Shown: positions 50,124 to 58,929 of the stretch, in pieces
Position numbering within the stretch: the first letter of the stretch is position 1
Layout of the letters: every line of letters begins with the position of its first letter
DNA from: Aquisphaera giovannonii
GTDB lineage: Bacteria > Planctomycetota > Planctomycetia > Isosphaerales > Isosphaeraceae
Assembly: GCF_008087625.1 (NCBI RefSeq)
Contig: NZ_CP042997.1
Location: forward strand, 10,168,001 to 10,232,000
Reading direction: 5' to 3'
Length of the DNA stretch: 64,000 nt
Notes under the pieces: generated by a model
Told to the model about the DNA's origin: nothing
What the model saw: only the letters and a program-made list of their open reading frames with translations
The model's database searches: none
Position numbers and translations under genes: made by a program

Positions 50124-52541
50124 ATGCCGACACCCGATGCACGCGCCAAGGATGTCTTCCTCGAGGCGGTCGAGGTCGCCGACCCCGCCGAGAGGGCCGC
50201 CTTCCTGGATGCGGCCTGCGCGGGCGATGCCGAGCTGCGGCGGCGGGTCGAGGCCCTGCTCGCCGCCCACGAGCGGCCCGAAAGCCTGCTCGACCGGGCC
50301 GCCGTCGCGACGGTCGAGAACGGCTTCCAGCCCAGCGTGACCGCCGGAACCCCGCTGGAAGGGACCGGGGCCCGGGTGGGCCCTTACCTGTTGCTCGAGC
50401 CCCTGGGCGAAGGCGGCATGGGCGTCGTCTTCCTGGCCGAGCAGAGCGAGCCGGTCCGCCGCCGGGTCGCCCTGAAGGTGATCAAGCCGGGGATGGATAC
50501 GGCCCGGGTGGTCGCCCGGTTCGATGCCGAGCGGCAGGCCCTGGCCCTGATGGACCATCCCAACATCGCCCGGGTGCTCGATGCCGGCGCCACCCCCGCC
50601 GGCAGGCCGTATTTCGTCATGGAGCGGGTCGATGGCCGGCCGATCACCCGCTACTGCGACGAGAACCGCCTCACCCCGCGCCAGCGGCTGGAGCTCTTCG
50701 TCCCGGTCTGCCAGGCGGTGCAGCACGCCCACCAGAAGGGCATCATCCACCGGGACCTCAAGCCGTCCAACGTGCTCGTGGCCGAGGTCGACGGCCGGCC
50801 GGTGCCCAAGGTGATTGACTTCGGGATCGCCAAGGCGATCGATCCGGGGTTGACGGGGCGAGACACGCTCACGCGTCCCGAGGTCCTGGTGGGCACCCCC
50901 GAGTACATGAGCCCCGAACAGGCCGGCGCCGGCCACGACGTCGACACCCGCTCCGACGTCTACGGCCTGGGGGTGCTCCTGTACGAGTTGCTGACCGGCT
51001 CCACCCCGATCGACCACGCGAGCCTGGCGCGGGCGGCCATGGACGAGGTCCTTCGGCGGGTCCGGGAGGAGGAGCCGCCAAGGCCCTCGTCCCGCCTCGG
51101 CGGGACGGGCGACCGGCTCCCGTCCGTGGCCGCCGTGCGGGCGACCGAGCCGGCGCGGCTGGCGAGGCTGGTGAGGGGCGACCTCGACTGGCTGGTCATG
51201 AAGGCGCTGGAGAAGGACCGCAACAGGCGGTATGAGACGGCGAACGCCCTGGCCCGCGACATCCAGCGGTACCTCCGCGACGACCCGGTCGAGGCCGGCC
51301 CCCCGTCGGCCTGGTATCGCGTCCGCAAGTTCGGCCGTCGCCACCGCGCCGCCCTCGCGGCGATCCTGGCGGTCGTCCTCGCCCTGGTCGTCGGCACGGC
51401 CGTGAGCGTCTGGCAGGCGGAGACCGCGAGGCACGCGACCCGTCGCGCCCTCGTCGCGGAGTCCGAGGCCAGGACCGACCGCGACGCGGCCCTCGAGGCG
51501 AAGAGGCGAGCCGACGAGCAGGCCGCGATCACCGATGCGGTCAATACCTTCTTCCTCAAGGACGTGCTCGGGCAGTCCGACGTGGCCAACCAGCGTGGGA
51601 GCCCCGACCCCGACGTGAAGGTGCGGACGCTGCTGGATCGCGCCGCCGAGGGCATCCCCGGTCGGTTCGCGGGCCAGCCGGTCGTCGAGGCGGCGATCCG
51701 GGAGACGATCGGCACGAGCTACAGGGCCCTCGGCCTGTACCGGCAGGCGGAGCCCCACCTCGGGCGAGCCGTCGATCTCCGCTTGCGCGTGCTCGGCCCC
51801 GAGCATCACCAAACGCTCACGGCCCAGAATGACCTCGCGACCCTCTTGCTCCACGAGGGCAAGTTCGCGGAGGCCGAGCCGCTCCTCCGCTCCGGCCTGG
51901 CCGCCATGGAGCGCGGCGCCGGCCCCAACCACGTCGACACCATCACCGCCCGGAACAACCTGGCGATGCTCTACCTTCAGCAGGATCGGCTCGCGGACGC
52001 CGAGCCCGTGCTCGTCGCCAACCTCGACGCCCTGACGCAGGCCCTCGGCCCGGCGCACCACAACACCCTCGGCACACAGAACAACCTGGCGTCACTTTAT
52101 GTGCGGCGGGGTCGGCTCCCGGAGGCCGAACGCCTGTTACGGGCCGTCGTCGAGGCGCGGCTCCGCGAAGCCGGCCCCGAGCACCCGAACAGCCTCCTCG
52201 CCCGGAACAACTTGGCCGTGGTCCTGCGGAACCAGGGCAAGTTCCCCGAGGCCGAGTCCCTGCTGCTCGCCACCCTGGAGGTCCAGCGGCGCCTCCACGG
52301 CCCGGAGCACCCCGACACCCTGGCCTCCCAGCACAACCTGGCCCGCCTCTACCAGGCCAGGGGCGAACTCGACAGGGCAGAGGCGCTGTTCGGCGCGACG
52401 CTGGAGGCCGCGATGCGCACGCTGGGCGCCCAGCACCCGATCTCGAGGAAGCTGCGGGAGGGCCTGGAGAAGGTCCGCCTGCAGAGGGGACGGGCCGGCG
52501 GTCAGGAGATGCCGAACGGAGGCGAAGCGTTCGCCCGGTGA
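50124..52541 (+). CDS. serine/threonine kinase with TPR tail
   Basis: An 805-residue membrane kinase. Residues 1-80 form an N-terminal helical region (VFLEAVEVADPAERAAFLDA; RRRVEALLAAHERP) seen in planctomycete kinases paired with ECF sigma genes. The kinase domain, about 87-370, shows LGEGGMGVVFLAEQ, VALKVIKPGMDT, IIHRDLKPSNVLV, VIDFGIAKAI and TPEYMSPEQAG. A hydrophobic helix (ALAAILAVVLALVVGTAVSV) lies at about 412-431. The rest comprises TPR_10/TPR_12-type repeats with the signature GPEHPNSLLARNNLAVVLRN and GPEHPDTLASQHNLARLYQA, about five to six units. The kinase probably regulates the paired sigma factor. GGAGG is six bases before ATG 50124. Confidence 0.94.
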   Translation: MPTPDARAKDVFLEAVEVADPAERAAFLDAACAGDAELRRRVEALLAAHERPESLLDRAAVATVENGFQPSVTAGTPLEGTGARVGPYLLLEPLGEGGMGVVFLAEQSEPVRRRVALKVIKPGMDTARVVARFDAERQALALMDHPNIARVLDAGATPAGRPYFVMERVDGRPITRYCDENRLTPRQRLELFVPVCQAVQHAHQKGIIHRDLKPSNVLVAEVDGRPVPKVIDFGIAKAIDPGLTGRDTLTRPEVLVGTPEYMSPEQAGAGHDVDTRSDVYGLGVLLYELLTGSTPIDHASLARAAMDEVLRRVREEEPPRPSSRLGGTGDRLPSVAAVRATEPARLARLVRGDLDWLVMKALEKDRNRRYETANALARDIQRYLRDDPVEAGPPSAWYRVRKFGRRHRAALAAILAVVLALVVGTAVSVWQAETARHATRRALVAESEARTDRDAALEAKRRADEQAAITDAVNTFFLKDVLGQSDVANQRGSPDPDVKVRTLLDRAAEGIPGRFAGQPVVEAAIRETIGTSYRALGLYRQAEPHLGRAVDLRLRVLGPEHHQTLTAQNDLATLLLHEGKFAEAEPLLRSGLAAMERGAGPNHVDTITARNNLAMLYLQQDRLADAEPVLVANLDALTQALGPAHHNTLGTQNNLASLYVRRGRLPEAERLLRAVVEARLREAGPEHPNSLLARNNLAVVLRNQGKFPEAESLLLATLEVQRRLHGPEHPDTLASQHNLARLYQARGELDRAEALFGATLEAAMRTLGAQHPISRKLREGLEKVRLQRGRAGGQEMPNGGEAFAR

Positions 52542-52582
52542 ATTACCCCCTGGACCTGCCACTCAATCACGAGGAGCTTTCC

Positions 52583-53446
52583 ATGAGCCGCAGACTCCGC
52601 CGGCTGGTCACGACCCTGGCCCTCCCCTGCGCGGTCTTCCTCGTCGGCACCGGGCCCGCCCGCGGGGATATCCTCTTCTTCGACGACTTCAACGGGCCGC
52701 CGCTCGGTTCGGCCTATCGGGCCGACCTGCCGATCGCCCCCGATCGGTATCAGGCGCACCTCGGGCCGGGCATCAGCTACGTCGGCGCCCCGACCTATCA
52801 CTTCGAGGCCGTCGACGGGGCCACCACGCTCCACCTCCAGAGCGTCCTGGGCGACGTGCAACGGGCCGGCTGGAGCAGCGCCGCGGCGTTCTCCACCGGC
52901 GCCCCGATCGTCTTCGAAGCCCGCTTCAACACCATGACCCAGTCCCCGACGACGGGAATCGACGAGCTGCTCGAAATCTGGCTCCTGGACGCCAACAACC
53001 TTAATCACTATGACGTGGTGGCGCTCTCGGCGCCGGACTACGGCAGCGCCCGGATCTTCAGCGCCTACGGCAGTCTCACCTCGGCCGGGCTGGATACCCG
53101 CTTCTCGTTCTCGAACAACACCTGGTATCGGATGATCCTGAGCGGGGGGCCCGCCACGACGATACGCGCCTCCATCTACGCCGACGACGGGACGACGGAG
53201 CTCATCGGCGTCGACCTGGGTCACACGCTGGCCGATCTGGGGGGATCCTTCCGGATCGGCCTGTCCCAGTCGGTGGGCTTGCCGGGCGGGGCATTCCCGA
53301 CGAATTCGGCCGTGGATTACCTCAGGCTGACCGCCTCCGGCGTCGTCCCCGAGCCGGGGTCGTTCGTCCCGCTGGCCATCGGCGGCGTCGCGGTCGGCCT
53401 GCGGCTCCGAGCCCGCCGCCCGAAGAAGGCCTTCGGCCCCCGCTGA
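52583..53446 (+). CDS. PEP-CTERM exported protein
   Basis: A 287-residue exported protein. MSRRLRRLVTTLALPCAVFL with the following GTGPARG form a signal peptide. The mature part is beta-rich and resembles a concanavalin-like fold (GDILFFDDFNGPPLGSAY; TIRASIYADDGTTELIGVDL). The C-terminus carries a PEP-CTERM signal, VVPEPGSFVPLAIGGVAVGL then RLRARRPKK. GGAG lies eight bases before ATG 52583; an ATG at 52538 overlaps the kinase stop but has no ribosome site. Lying 41 bp after the kinase gene, it may be co-transcribed with the sigma/kinase pair, which would make it a candidate output of that circuit. Confidence 0.85.
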   Translation: MSRRLRRLVTTLALPCAVFLVGTGPARGDILFFDDFNGPPLGSAYRADLPIAPDRYQAHLGPGISYVGAPTYHFEAVDGATTLHLQSVLGDVQRAGWSSAAAFSTGAPIVFEARFNTMTQSPTTGIDELLEIWLLDANNLNHYDVVALSAPDYGSARIFSAYGSLTSAGLDTRFSFSNNTWYRMILSGGPATTIRASIYADDGTTELIGVDLGHTLADLGGSFRIGLSQSVGLPGGAFPTNSAVDYLRLTASGVVPEPGSFVPLAIGGVAVGLRLRARRPKKAFGPR

Positions 53447-53720
53447 GGCACCCGGCCGCCCGACGCCCTCTCGCCCCTCACCTCTCCCCGTGACGACGCC
53501 GTCCCGGCGAGCCCGGCACGTTTCTCGCGCGATCCGGCCGCGTCGTCGCCCAACCGATCCGGGATCCCGTCGCGGCCCGCCCGTTCTTCGGAGGAAAATT
53601 GAACCGATATGAGACGAACCGGGCTCCGATGGCGCATTGCGGGGCGAGGCCGGCCGGTGGACGAGGAGAGCCCGAATCCGGGCCGGCCAACAGACCCCAA
53701 CCTCGAAGACCGGAGGTCCC

Positions 53721-55217
53721 ATGATGCGCCGACGCTTCCACATCGATCTGGAGCCCCTGGAAGACCGCCGGCTCCTCTCCGGCCCCGGGTCGCTCGACCC
53801 GAGCTTCGGCGCCGGCGGCACGGTGACCACGACGTTCTCCGGCCGGGACATCGCCAGCAAGCTGCTCGTGCAAGCCGACGGCAAGGTGGTCGCAGTCGGC
53901 GCGAACATGGCCCGCTACAACGACAACGGCACCCTCGACGCGACCTTCGGCAAGGGCGGCAAGGTCACGTCGGTGAGCTCGCGGTCGGCCGCGCTGGTCC
54001 CGGCCGGGACGGCCAACGCGGGCAAGATCGTCGTGGCCGGCACCTCCTCCACCAAGAAGACCGGCAGCGACTTCACCCTGACCCGCTACAACGCCAACGG
54101 CAGCGTGGACGCCTCCTTCGGCACCCGGGGCGTGGTGACCACCGACCTCGGCGGGTACGACGTGACCGAGGCCGTGGCGGTCCAGCCCGACGGCAAGATC
54201 GTCGTGGCGGGCGAGTCGACGAACACGGCCCGGACCCTTGCCGACGGCTTCGGCCTGGCGCGGTACAACGCCGACGGGACCCTGGACACGTCGTTCGGCT
54301 CGGGCGGCAAGGTCGTCACGCCGCTCTGGAACTGCGACCTCCACAGCCTCGCGTTGCAGCCCGACGGCAAGATCGTCGTGGTGGCGCAGGCGGCGTCAAC
54401 CGTCGGTCAGGAGTTCCACTTCACGGTCGCGCGATACAACGCGAACGGGACCCTCGATACCGGATTCGGTCCCGCCCACAACGGCCTCGTCCTCGTGACC
54501 GACATGCTCGCCGACCATCCCGGCGTGACGTCGGGCGGCTGGTACAGCGACACCCTGGCCTACGAGGCCTACGACGTGGCCGTCCAGGCCGACGGCAAGA
54601 TCGTCGCGGTGGGCGAGACGTACGGAAATGCCCAGGGCGACGGGTGGCTGATCGCCCGCTTCGATGCGGCGGGCAACCTCGACGATACGTTCGGCATCCG
54701 CGGGACCACGTTCGTCAAGCCGTCCGGCGACATCAACCTCTGGGACCAGGCCTTCGGCGTGGCCCTGCAGGCCGACGGCCGTATCGTGGTCGCCGGCGGC
54801 GGGGACAATGCGGCCGAATTCTACGTCGGTCGGTTCGACGCGGCGGGTAACCTCGACGGCACGTTCGGCAGCGGCGGCCTTGTCCATACCGTGGTCGGCT
54901 CGTCGCCGAATCAGGCCCGTGACGTGGCGATCCAGCCGGACGGCAAGATCGTCGTCTCGGGCGACGCGGCCACCAGTTCGGGCATCGGGTTCGGCCTGGC
55001 CCGGTATCTCGCCCCGACGACGATGACGGCGATGGCCGGCACGCTCACCTCGACCGCCGCGGCGCCCGGCCCGGCGCCGACCACGCCGTGGAGCGACGCG
55101 TCCGGCGACGACTCGCCCCAGCCCATCGGGCCGACCATCCCTCCCGTGTCGCGACTCTTTGCCCGACGGAGGCCGCGGGTGACGCTCGCCGCGCGGCCGG
55201 GCGGGGCCCTCCTTTGA
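53721..55217 (+). CDS. delta-60 repeat surface protein with LEPR-XLL motif (first of pair)
   Basis: A 498-residue protein. The N-terminus MMRRRFHIDLEPLEDRRLLS holds the canonical planctomycete LEPR-XLL motif. About seven delta-60 repeats (TIGR02608-type) follow, each with the pattern D-x-x-FG-x-x-G and a strand such as AVQPDGKIVVAGES or ALQPDGKIVVVAQA and FGLARYNADGTLDTSFGSGG. They probably build a beta-propeller. The last 70 residues are Pro/Thr-rich and end with basic residues. Function unknown; likely exposed at the cell surface. ATG 53721 follows GGAGG. It is followed by a paralogue 38 bp downstream. Confidence 0.9.
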   Translation: MMRRRFHIDLEPLEDRRLLSGPGSLDPSFGAGGTVTTTFSGRDIASKLLVQADGKVVAVGANMARYNDNGTLDATFGKGGKVTSVSSRSAALVPAGTANAGKIVVAGTSSTKKTGSDFTLTRYNANGSVDASFGTRGVVTTDLGGYDVTEAVAVQPDGKIVVAGESTNTARTLADGFGLARYNADGTLDTSFGSGGKVVTPLWNCDLHSLALQPDGKIVVVAQAASTVGQEFHFTVARYNANGTLDTGFGPAHNGLVLVTDMLADHPGVTSGGWYSDTLAYEAYDVAVQADGKIVAVGETYGNAQGDGWLIARFDAAGNLDDTFGIRGTTFVKPSGDINLWDQAFGVALQADGRIVVAGGGDNAAEFYVGRFDAAGNLDGTFGSGGLVHTVVGSSPNQARDVAIQPDGKIVVSGDAATSSGIGFGLARYLAPTTMTAMAGTLTSTAAAPGPAPTTPWSDASGDDSPQPIGPTIPPVSRLFARRRPRVTLAARPGGALL

Positions 55218-55255
55218 CATCCCTTCTCTTTCCCCCAACGACCGGAGGATCGACC

Positions 55256-56587
55256 ATGCTCTCGCCCATCACGCGCTCGCCACGGCCGCGTCGCAGGCCC
55301 TTCCGCCCCCTCCCCGAGCCGCTCGAGGCTCGCGAATGCCCCAGCGGCGGCCTGCTCGACCCGTCGTTCCACGGCGGGGCGCCGGTGACGACCGGCGTCA
55401 TGGACATCGCCTTCGCAACCGCGATCCAGCCCGACGGGAAGATGGTGGTGGTCGGCCGGCATGGGACCGGCGCATTCGGCCTCACCCCCGTGCTGGCCGT
55501 GGCCCGGTTCAATCCTGACGGCTCCCCCGACCCGGCCTTCGGCAGCGGGGGGGTTGCGTACTCCTCCCTCACGGACGTCCGCGCCAGCGGGATGGCCCTC
55601 CAGCCCGACGGCAAGATCCTGGTATGCGGTTCCGTGACCGTCAAGACGAAGGGCGTGAGCTCCGAGGCCTATCTCGTCTCGCGGTACAACGCCAACGGCA
55701 CCCCCGACACCACGTTCGCGACGAAGGGCACATTCACCTGGGACTACGGCAAGGGGAACGACGGGGCGAGCGGGATGGCCCTTCTCCCCGACGGGAGCAT
55801 CCTCGTCGCCGGCGGTGCCAACGGGAACCTCGCCGGCGGCAGCAGCGCCTCGGTCTTCAAGCTCTCCGCGAGCGGCTCGCTCGTGACCTCTTACGGGACC
55901 GGCGGCCTGTTCCTGGCCAACCCGGGCAACGCCGGCAGCGCCGCCGGCTCGATCGCGCTGGCACCCAACGGGGACGCGATCCTGGTGGGTGGTACCAAGC
56001 TCGGCACGGCCGGCGGACTGGCCGACGCCGGCCTGATCGTCGCCGTGACGCCCGCGGGGAGGCTCGATCCGGGATTCAACGGCGCGGGCTACGTGGCCAC
56101 CCTGGGCCCGGGATACAGCTCCCTCGTCTTCAACGACCTGGCGATCCAGGGGACCCGCATCGTCGTGTGCGGCGGCCTCACCGCGGATCCGCCCCCGGGA
56201 GGTACGGGCGGGCTGCTGGCCCGATTCAGCCTGTCGGGCACGCTCGACGCGACATTCGGGGCCGCCGGCTACTTCACCACGGGCGGCGTCAGCAGCTTCC
56301 GGTCCCTCGCCCTCGAGGCGGACGGCTCGATCGTCGCCGGGGGCAATCAGGCGTACGTCGGGAACGACGGCTCGACCTACAGCGAGATGGCGTTCGCCCA
56401 CCTGACCGCCGACGGCGCCCTCGACACGGGCTTCGGGGCCCTCGGGACGGGGATCGTGTACGTCCAGGCCGGGCCCCAGAGCGCGGTGTACGACCTGGCC
56501 ATCACGAGCGACGGGCGGATCTTCGCCGTCGGCTATGGCTACACGGCCACCCGCGTCGCCGCCCTCGTCCGGCTCACGGCCCCCTGA
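55256..56587 (+). CDS. delta-60 repeat surface protein (second of pair)
   Basis: A 443-residue paralogue of the previous protein. The N-terminal motif is the variant PLPEPLEARECPSGGLLDPS. About seven delta-60 repeats follow (for example AIQPDGKMVVVGRHGTGAFG, YNANGTPDTTFATKG, FSLSGTLDATFGAAG), but some lack the FG pair, so the copies have diverged more. The protein stops soon after the last repeat and has no basic tail. GGAGG lies seven bases before ATG 55256. Together with the previous gene it looks like a two-gene operon arisen by duplication. Confidence 0.9.
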   Translation: MLSPITRSPRPRRRPFRPLPEPLEARECPSGGLLDPSFHGGAPVTTGVMDIAFATAIQPDGKMVVVGRHGTGAFGLTPVLAVARFNPDGSPDPAFGSGGVAYSSLTDVRASGMALQPDGKILVCGSVTVKTKGVSSEAYLVSRYNANGTPDTTFATKGTFTWDYGKGNDGASGMALLPDGSILVAGGANGNLAGGSSASVFKLSASGSLVTSYGTGGLFLANPGNAGSAAGSIALAPNGDAILVGGTKLGTAGGLADAGLIVAVTPAGRLDPGFNGAGYVATLGPGYSSLVFNDLAIQGTRIVVCGGLTADPPPGGTGGLLARFSLSGTLDATFGAAGYFTTGGVSSFRSLALEADGSIVAGGNQAYVGNDGSTYSEMAFAHLTADGALDTGFGALGTGIVYVQAGPQSAVYDLAITSDGRIFAVGYGYTATRVAALVRLTAP

Positions 56588-57002
56588 CGGCAGGCCGCCC
56601 GAATCCGGGGCGTTCCCGGAGCGGGGCAGAAGGGGCCGTGCACGAGGGGCCGTCCGTGCAGGAAGGGCCATCCACCTTCTGGAGATGGGAGCATCATAGC
56701 CGAAAGATGGGCGGTGCCGTTCGCCCGCCCCGTTCGCCGGGCGGCGGCCGTTCTCGATGGTGGAGGCGGATTGGGGGTGAGTGGAGCGGGGGGCGAAGGG
56801 TAGCGATCCGCGATCCGGGCCGCCGGCAAGGTTGCCGGGAATTCATCTGGCCTGACGGCCGTTGGCGCGCCGGCTGCGTCATGAAAACGGCCCGCCTTGA
56901 GTTTTGGGGCGGAGAAGTTGTCGATTTCCCGCGGGCGAGAGCGACAAGGTGGTGTCCAAGGCGGTCGCCACTCTCCAAGGATCTGTTTACGGAGATACCC
57001 CG
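56588..57002. other. intergenic region without recognised features
   Basis: About 415 bp. Open frames lack coding bias. A few short repeats of GGGGCCGT type are present, but nothing that I can assign. Confidence 0.45.
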
Positions 57003-57209
57003 ATGCCCCGGATTCGCACCGGCCAGTTGAAGGCCGACCCGAGCTTCCTGGACGCCGTCCCTCGGTCCGCCATGATCGCGGCCCTCAGGGTCCACGTCGC
57101 CGAAGCCGACCGCCGGGGGCCGGTCCGAACCGATCATCATTACGGCCGGACGGACTTCCATCTGGAGACCGACGCGGAGCGGCGGAGCACGAAGATCTGG
57201 ATCGGGTGA
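57003..57209 (+). CDS. small hypothetical protein
   Basis: A 68-residue basic protein beginning MPRIRTGQLKADPSFLDAVP. GGAG lies eight bases before ATG 57003, and third positions are G/C-rich. It has no membrane segment or signal. I do not recognise a family; the His-rich centre (RTDHHYGRTDFHLE) is the only visible peculiarity. It converges on the hydrolase-like gene at 57455. Confidence 0.5.
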   Translation: MPRIRTGQLKADPSFLDAVPRSAMIAALRVHVAEADRRGPVRTDHHYGRTDFHLETDAERRSTKIWIG

Positions 57210-57454
57210 GGTTGTAGGCGCGGGCGAGGCCCACTCCTGCACCTCCTGCCTAGCCCTCGGCGGCACAATGGAACGGAGCGGCGGCTCTTCCGGGGCGCGA
57301 TCGCACGGGCGGGAGACCCGCGGGACGAGACGGGCGCGGGACCGGGCGGAGGCGAGGCGGATGCGGGAGCAGGGATGGGGCCACTGGGATCGTCCCGCGG
57401 CCCCCTTCGGACCGGGAGATGGCCGGCGCCACCCGGCCCGACGCCCTCCGACGC

Positions 57455-58366
57455 TCAGGGCGGGAAGGACTGCCTCATGCACATGCCCCACCAGTTCCTC
57501 GGCACGTCGCAGTGCCCGTAGACCAGGCCGGTGGGGGTCTTCCTCAATACCGGCTTCGTCGGTTTCGCCTCCCGGCGGGGCGCCCAGTCGCCGAGCGGCA
57601 CGTCATAGAACGACGGGAGGACCGTCACCTGGGTCGTCCGCGGCTCGGTCTTCGCGAGCCTCTCGAGCTCGGCGCAAGATTCCTTGGTGCTGCTTCCCGC
57701 GCACATGTTCACCCATACATTGGTTCGCCTGGCCAGCTTGAGCCAGGGCTCCGGGCCCTGATAGAGCGAGTCGAACCCCCAGCACTGCTTGAGGGCCGAC
57801 GCGTCGAACGAATTGCCGCTCGTCAGCTGGTTGGCCAGGGCCAGCATGGGGGCCCCTCCCCCCGAATGGGCCGCCAGGACGATCTTCTTGATCCTGGCGT
57901 CGGGGACCGGGGTGGCCCCCCCTGCTCCCGATGGGTCGACCGGCCGCGCCTGGGGGCCGTACGCGGCGATCCCGCAGGCGACCTGGTCCAGGTACCAGTC
58001 GATCTTATCGACGAGGACGCCCCACTTCTCCGCCGGCGTCAGCCCGCCGGCCCCCGGACGAGGGCCCAGGGTGGGGGCGACCAGGATGGCCTTCTCGCTC
58101 TTGCTGTCGTTCGTCAACTGCCGGAGCGGGAACAGCTTCCCGGACCAGTACGCCTTGATGTCCTTGGCCCCCTCGCAGGCGCTCCCCTCGAACCGGTCGC
58201 CATGGAGGTAGATCAGCACGTTCAGGGACGCGAGGTTGTAGTCGTATCCCGCCGGGAAGAAGACCCCGGTGACCGGGGGCCAGTTGCCGAGCGGGATCTC
58301 GAGGTACACGGTCTTCTGCGCCGGCGATGGCTCCGAGTCCAGCAGCCTGGGCGGTGTCTGGCTCAT
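57455..58366 (-). CDS. alpha/beta-hydrolase-like protein
   Basis: A 303-residue protein with no signal peptide. The nucleophile-elbow motif is AAHSGGGAPMLALANQL in the middle, matching G/A-H-S-x-G, and an early strand LNVLIYLHGDRFEG matches the HG oxyanion region of alpha/beta hydrolases. A C-terminal YDVPLGDWAPRRE and GLVYGHCDVPRNWW may supply the His. The substrate is unknown. GGAGG is five bases before ATG 58366. Confidence 0.65.
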   Translation of the reverse strand: MSQTPPRLLDSEPSPAQKTVYLEIPLGNWPPVTGVFFPAGYDYNLASLNVLIYLHGDRFEGSACEGAKDIKAYWSGKLFPLRQLTNDSKSEKAILVAPTLGPRPGAGGLTPAEKWGVLVDKIDWYLDQVACGIAAYGPQARPVDPSGAGGATPVPDARIKKIVLAAHSGGGAPMLALANQLTSGNSFDASALKQCWGFDSLYQGPEPWLKLARRTNVWVNMCAGSSTKESCAELERLAKTEPRTTQVTVLPSFYDVPLGDWAPRREAKPTKPVLRKTPTGLVYGHCDVPRNWWGMCMRQSFPP

Positions 58367-58929
58367 GTGTTCCTCCCGGGCGGATATCGCCGGACGGGCG
58401 GGCGGCGGACACCTTCCGCGTTCGAGGACTCCGCCAGGACGGCCTCCGCCCCATCGGCGCCAGCATATCCTGCTCTCAGCGAGATGAGGTGTGCCTTCGA
58501 CTCATCCGGCCGAGGCGCGCGCCGGGCGTGCGACATGGGGAGGGCCATCGCCGCCGTTCAGGGCGGCCGTGGTAGGGGCGCAGTGTGACGCGACACCGTG
58601 GTGCGATGCGAATTCGGGCGGCCGTCTTCGCCGCTCCGCACGCTTCCCCCCTTACCAAGGGGGGATACAGGGGGGTGGATTCGACCGCCCCGGCCCGCGA
58701 CATCCACCCCCTCCAACTCCCCCTTGGTAAGGGGGAGAACCGGGACGGCCCTCTCCACGAACCGGCCGGCGCCCTCCGCGGCGAAGGGAGCGGCCCGAAT
58801 TGACGGCACACCACGGCGTCACGTCACACTGCACTTCCACCACGGCCACCCACCGCTCGCCGCATCGAGGCCCGGATGGTACGCCCTGGAAGCCAATTCT
58901 CCAGCTTGGCCTTCGGCAATGGCCGAGGT
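58367..58929. other. intergenic region dominated by a nested palindromic element
   Basis: About 560 bp between two leftward genes. No gene is supported; the palindromic element at 58561-58851 takes up most of it. Confidence 0.6.
58561..58851. repeat. nested palindromic element, long outer arms enclosing copy D
   Basis: Outer arms at about 58561-58624 and 58791-58851 are inverted, with roughly 80 percent identity over about 60 bp; both carry GCAGTGTGACG, CCGTGGTG and AATTCGGGC on the same strand of the arm. The inner parts also pair (CTTCGCCGC). Enclosed is copy D of the CCCCCTT/AAGGGGG repeat (58643-58755). The arms end in GGTGGCCGTGG-like sequence shared with the other dispersed family. Confidence 0.8.
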
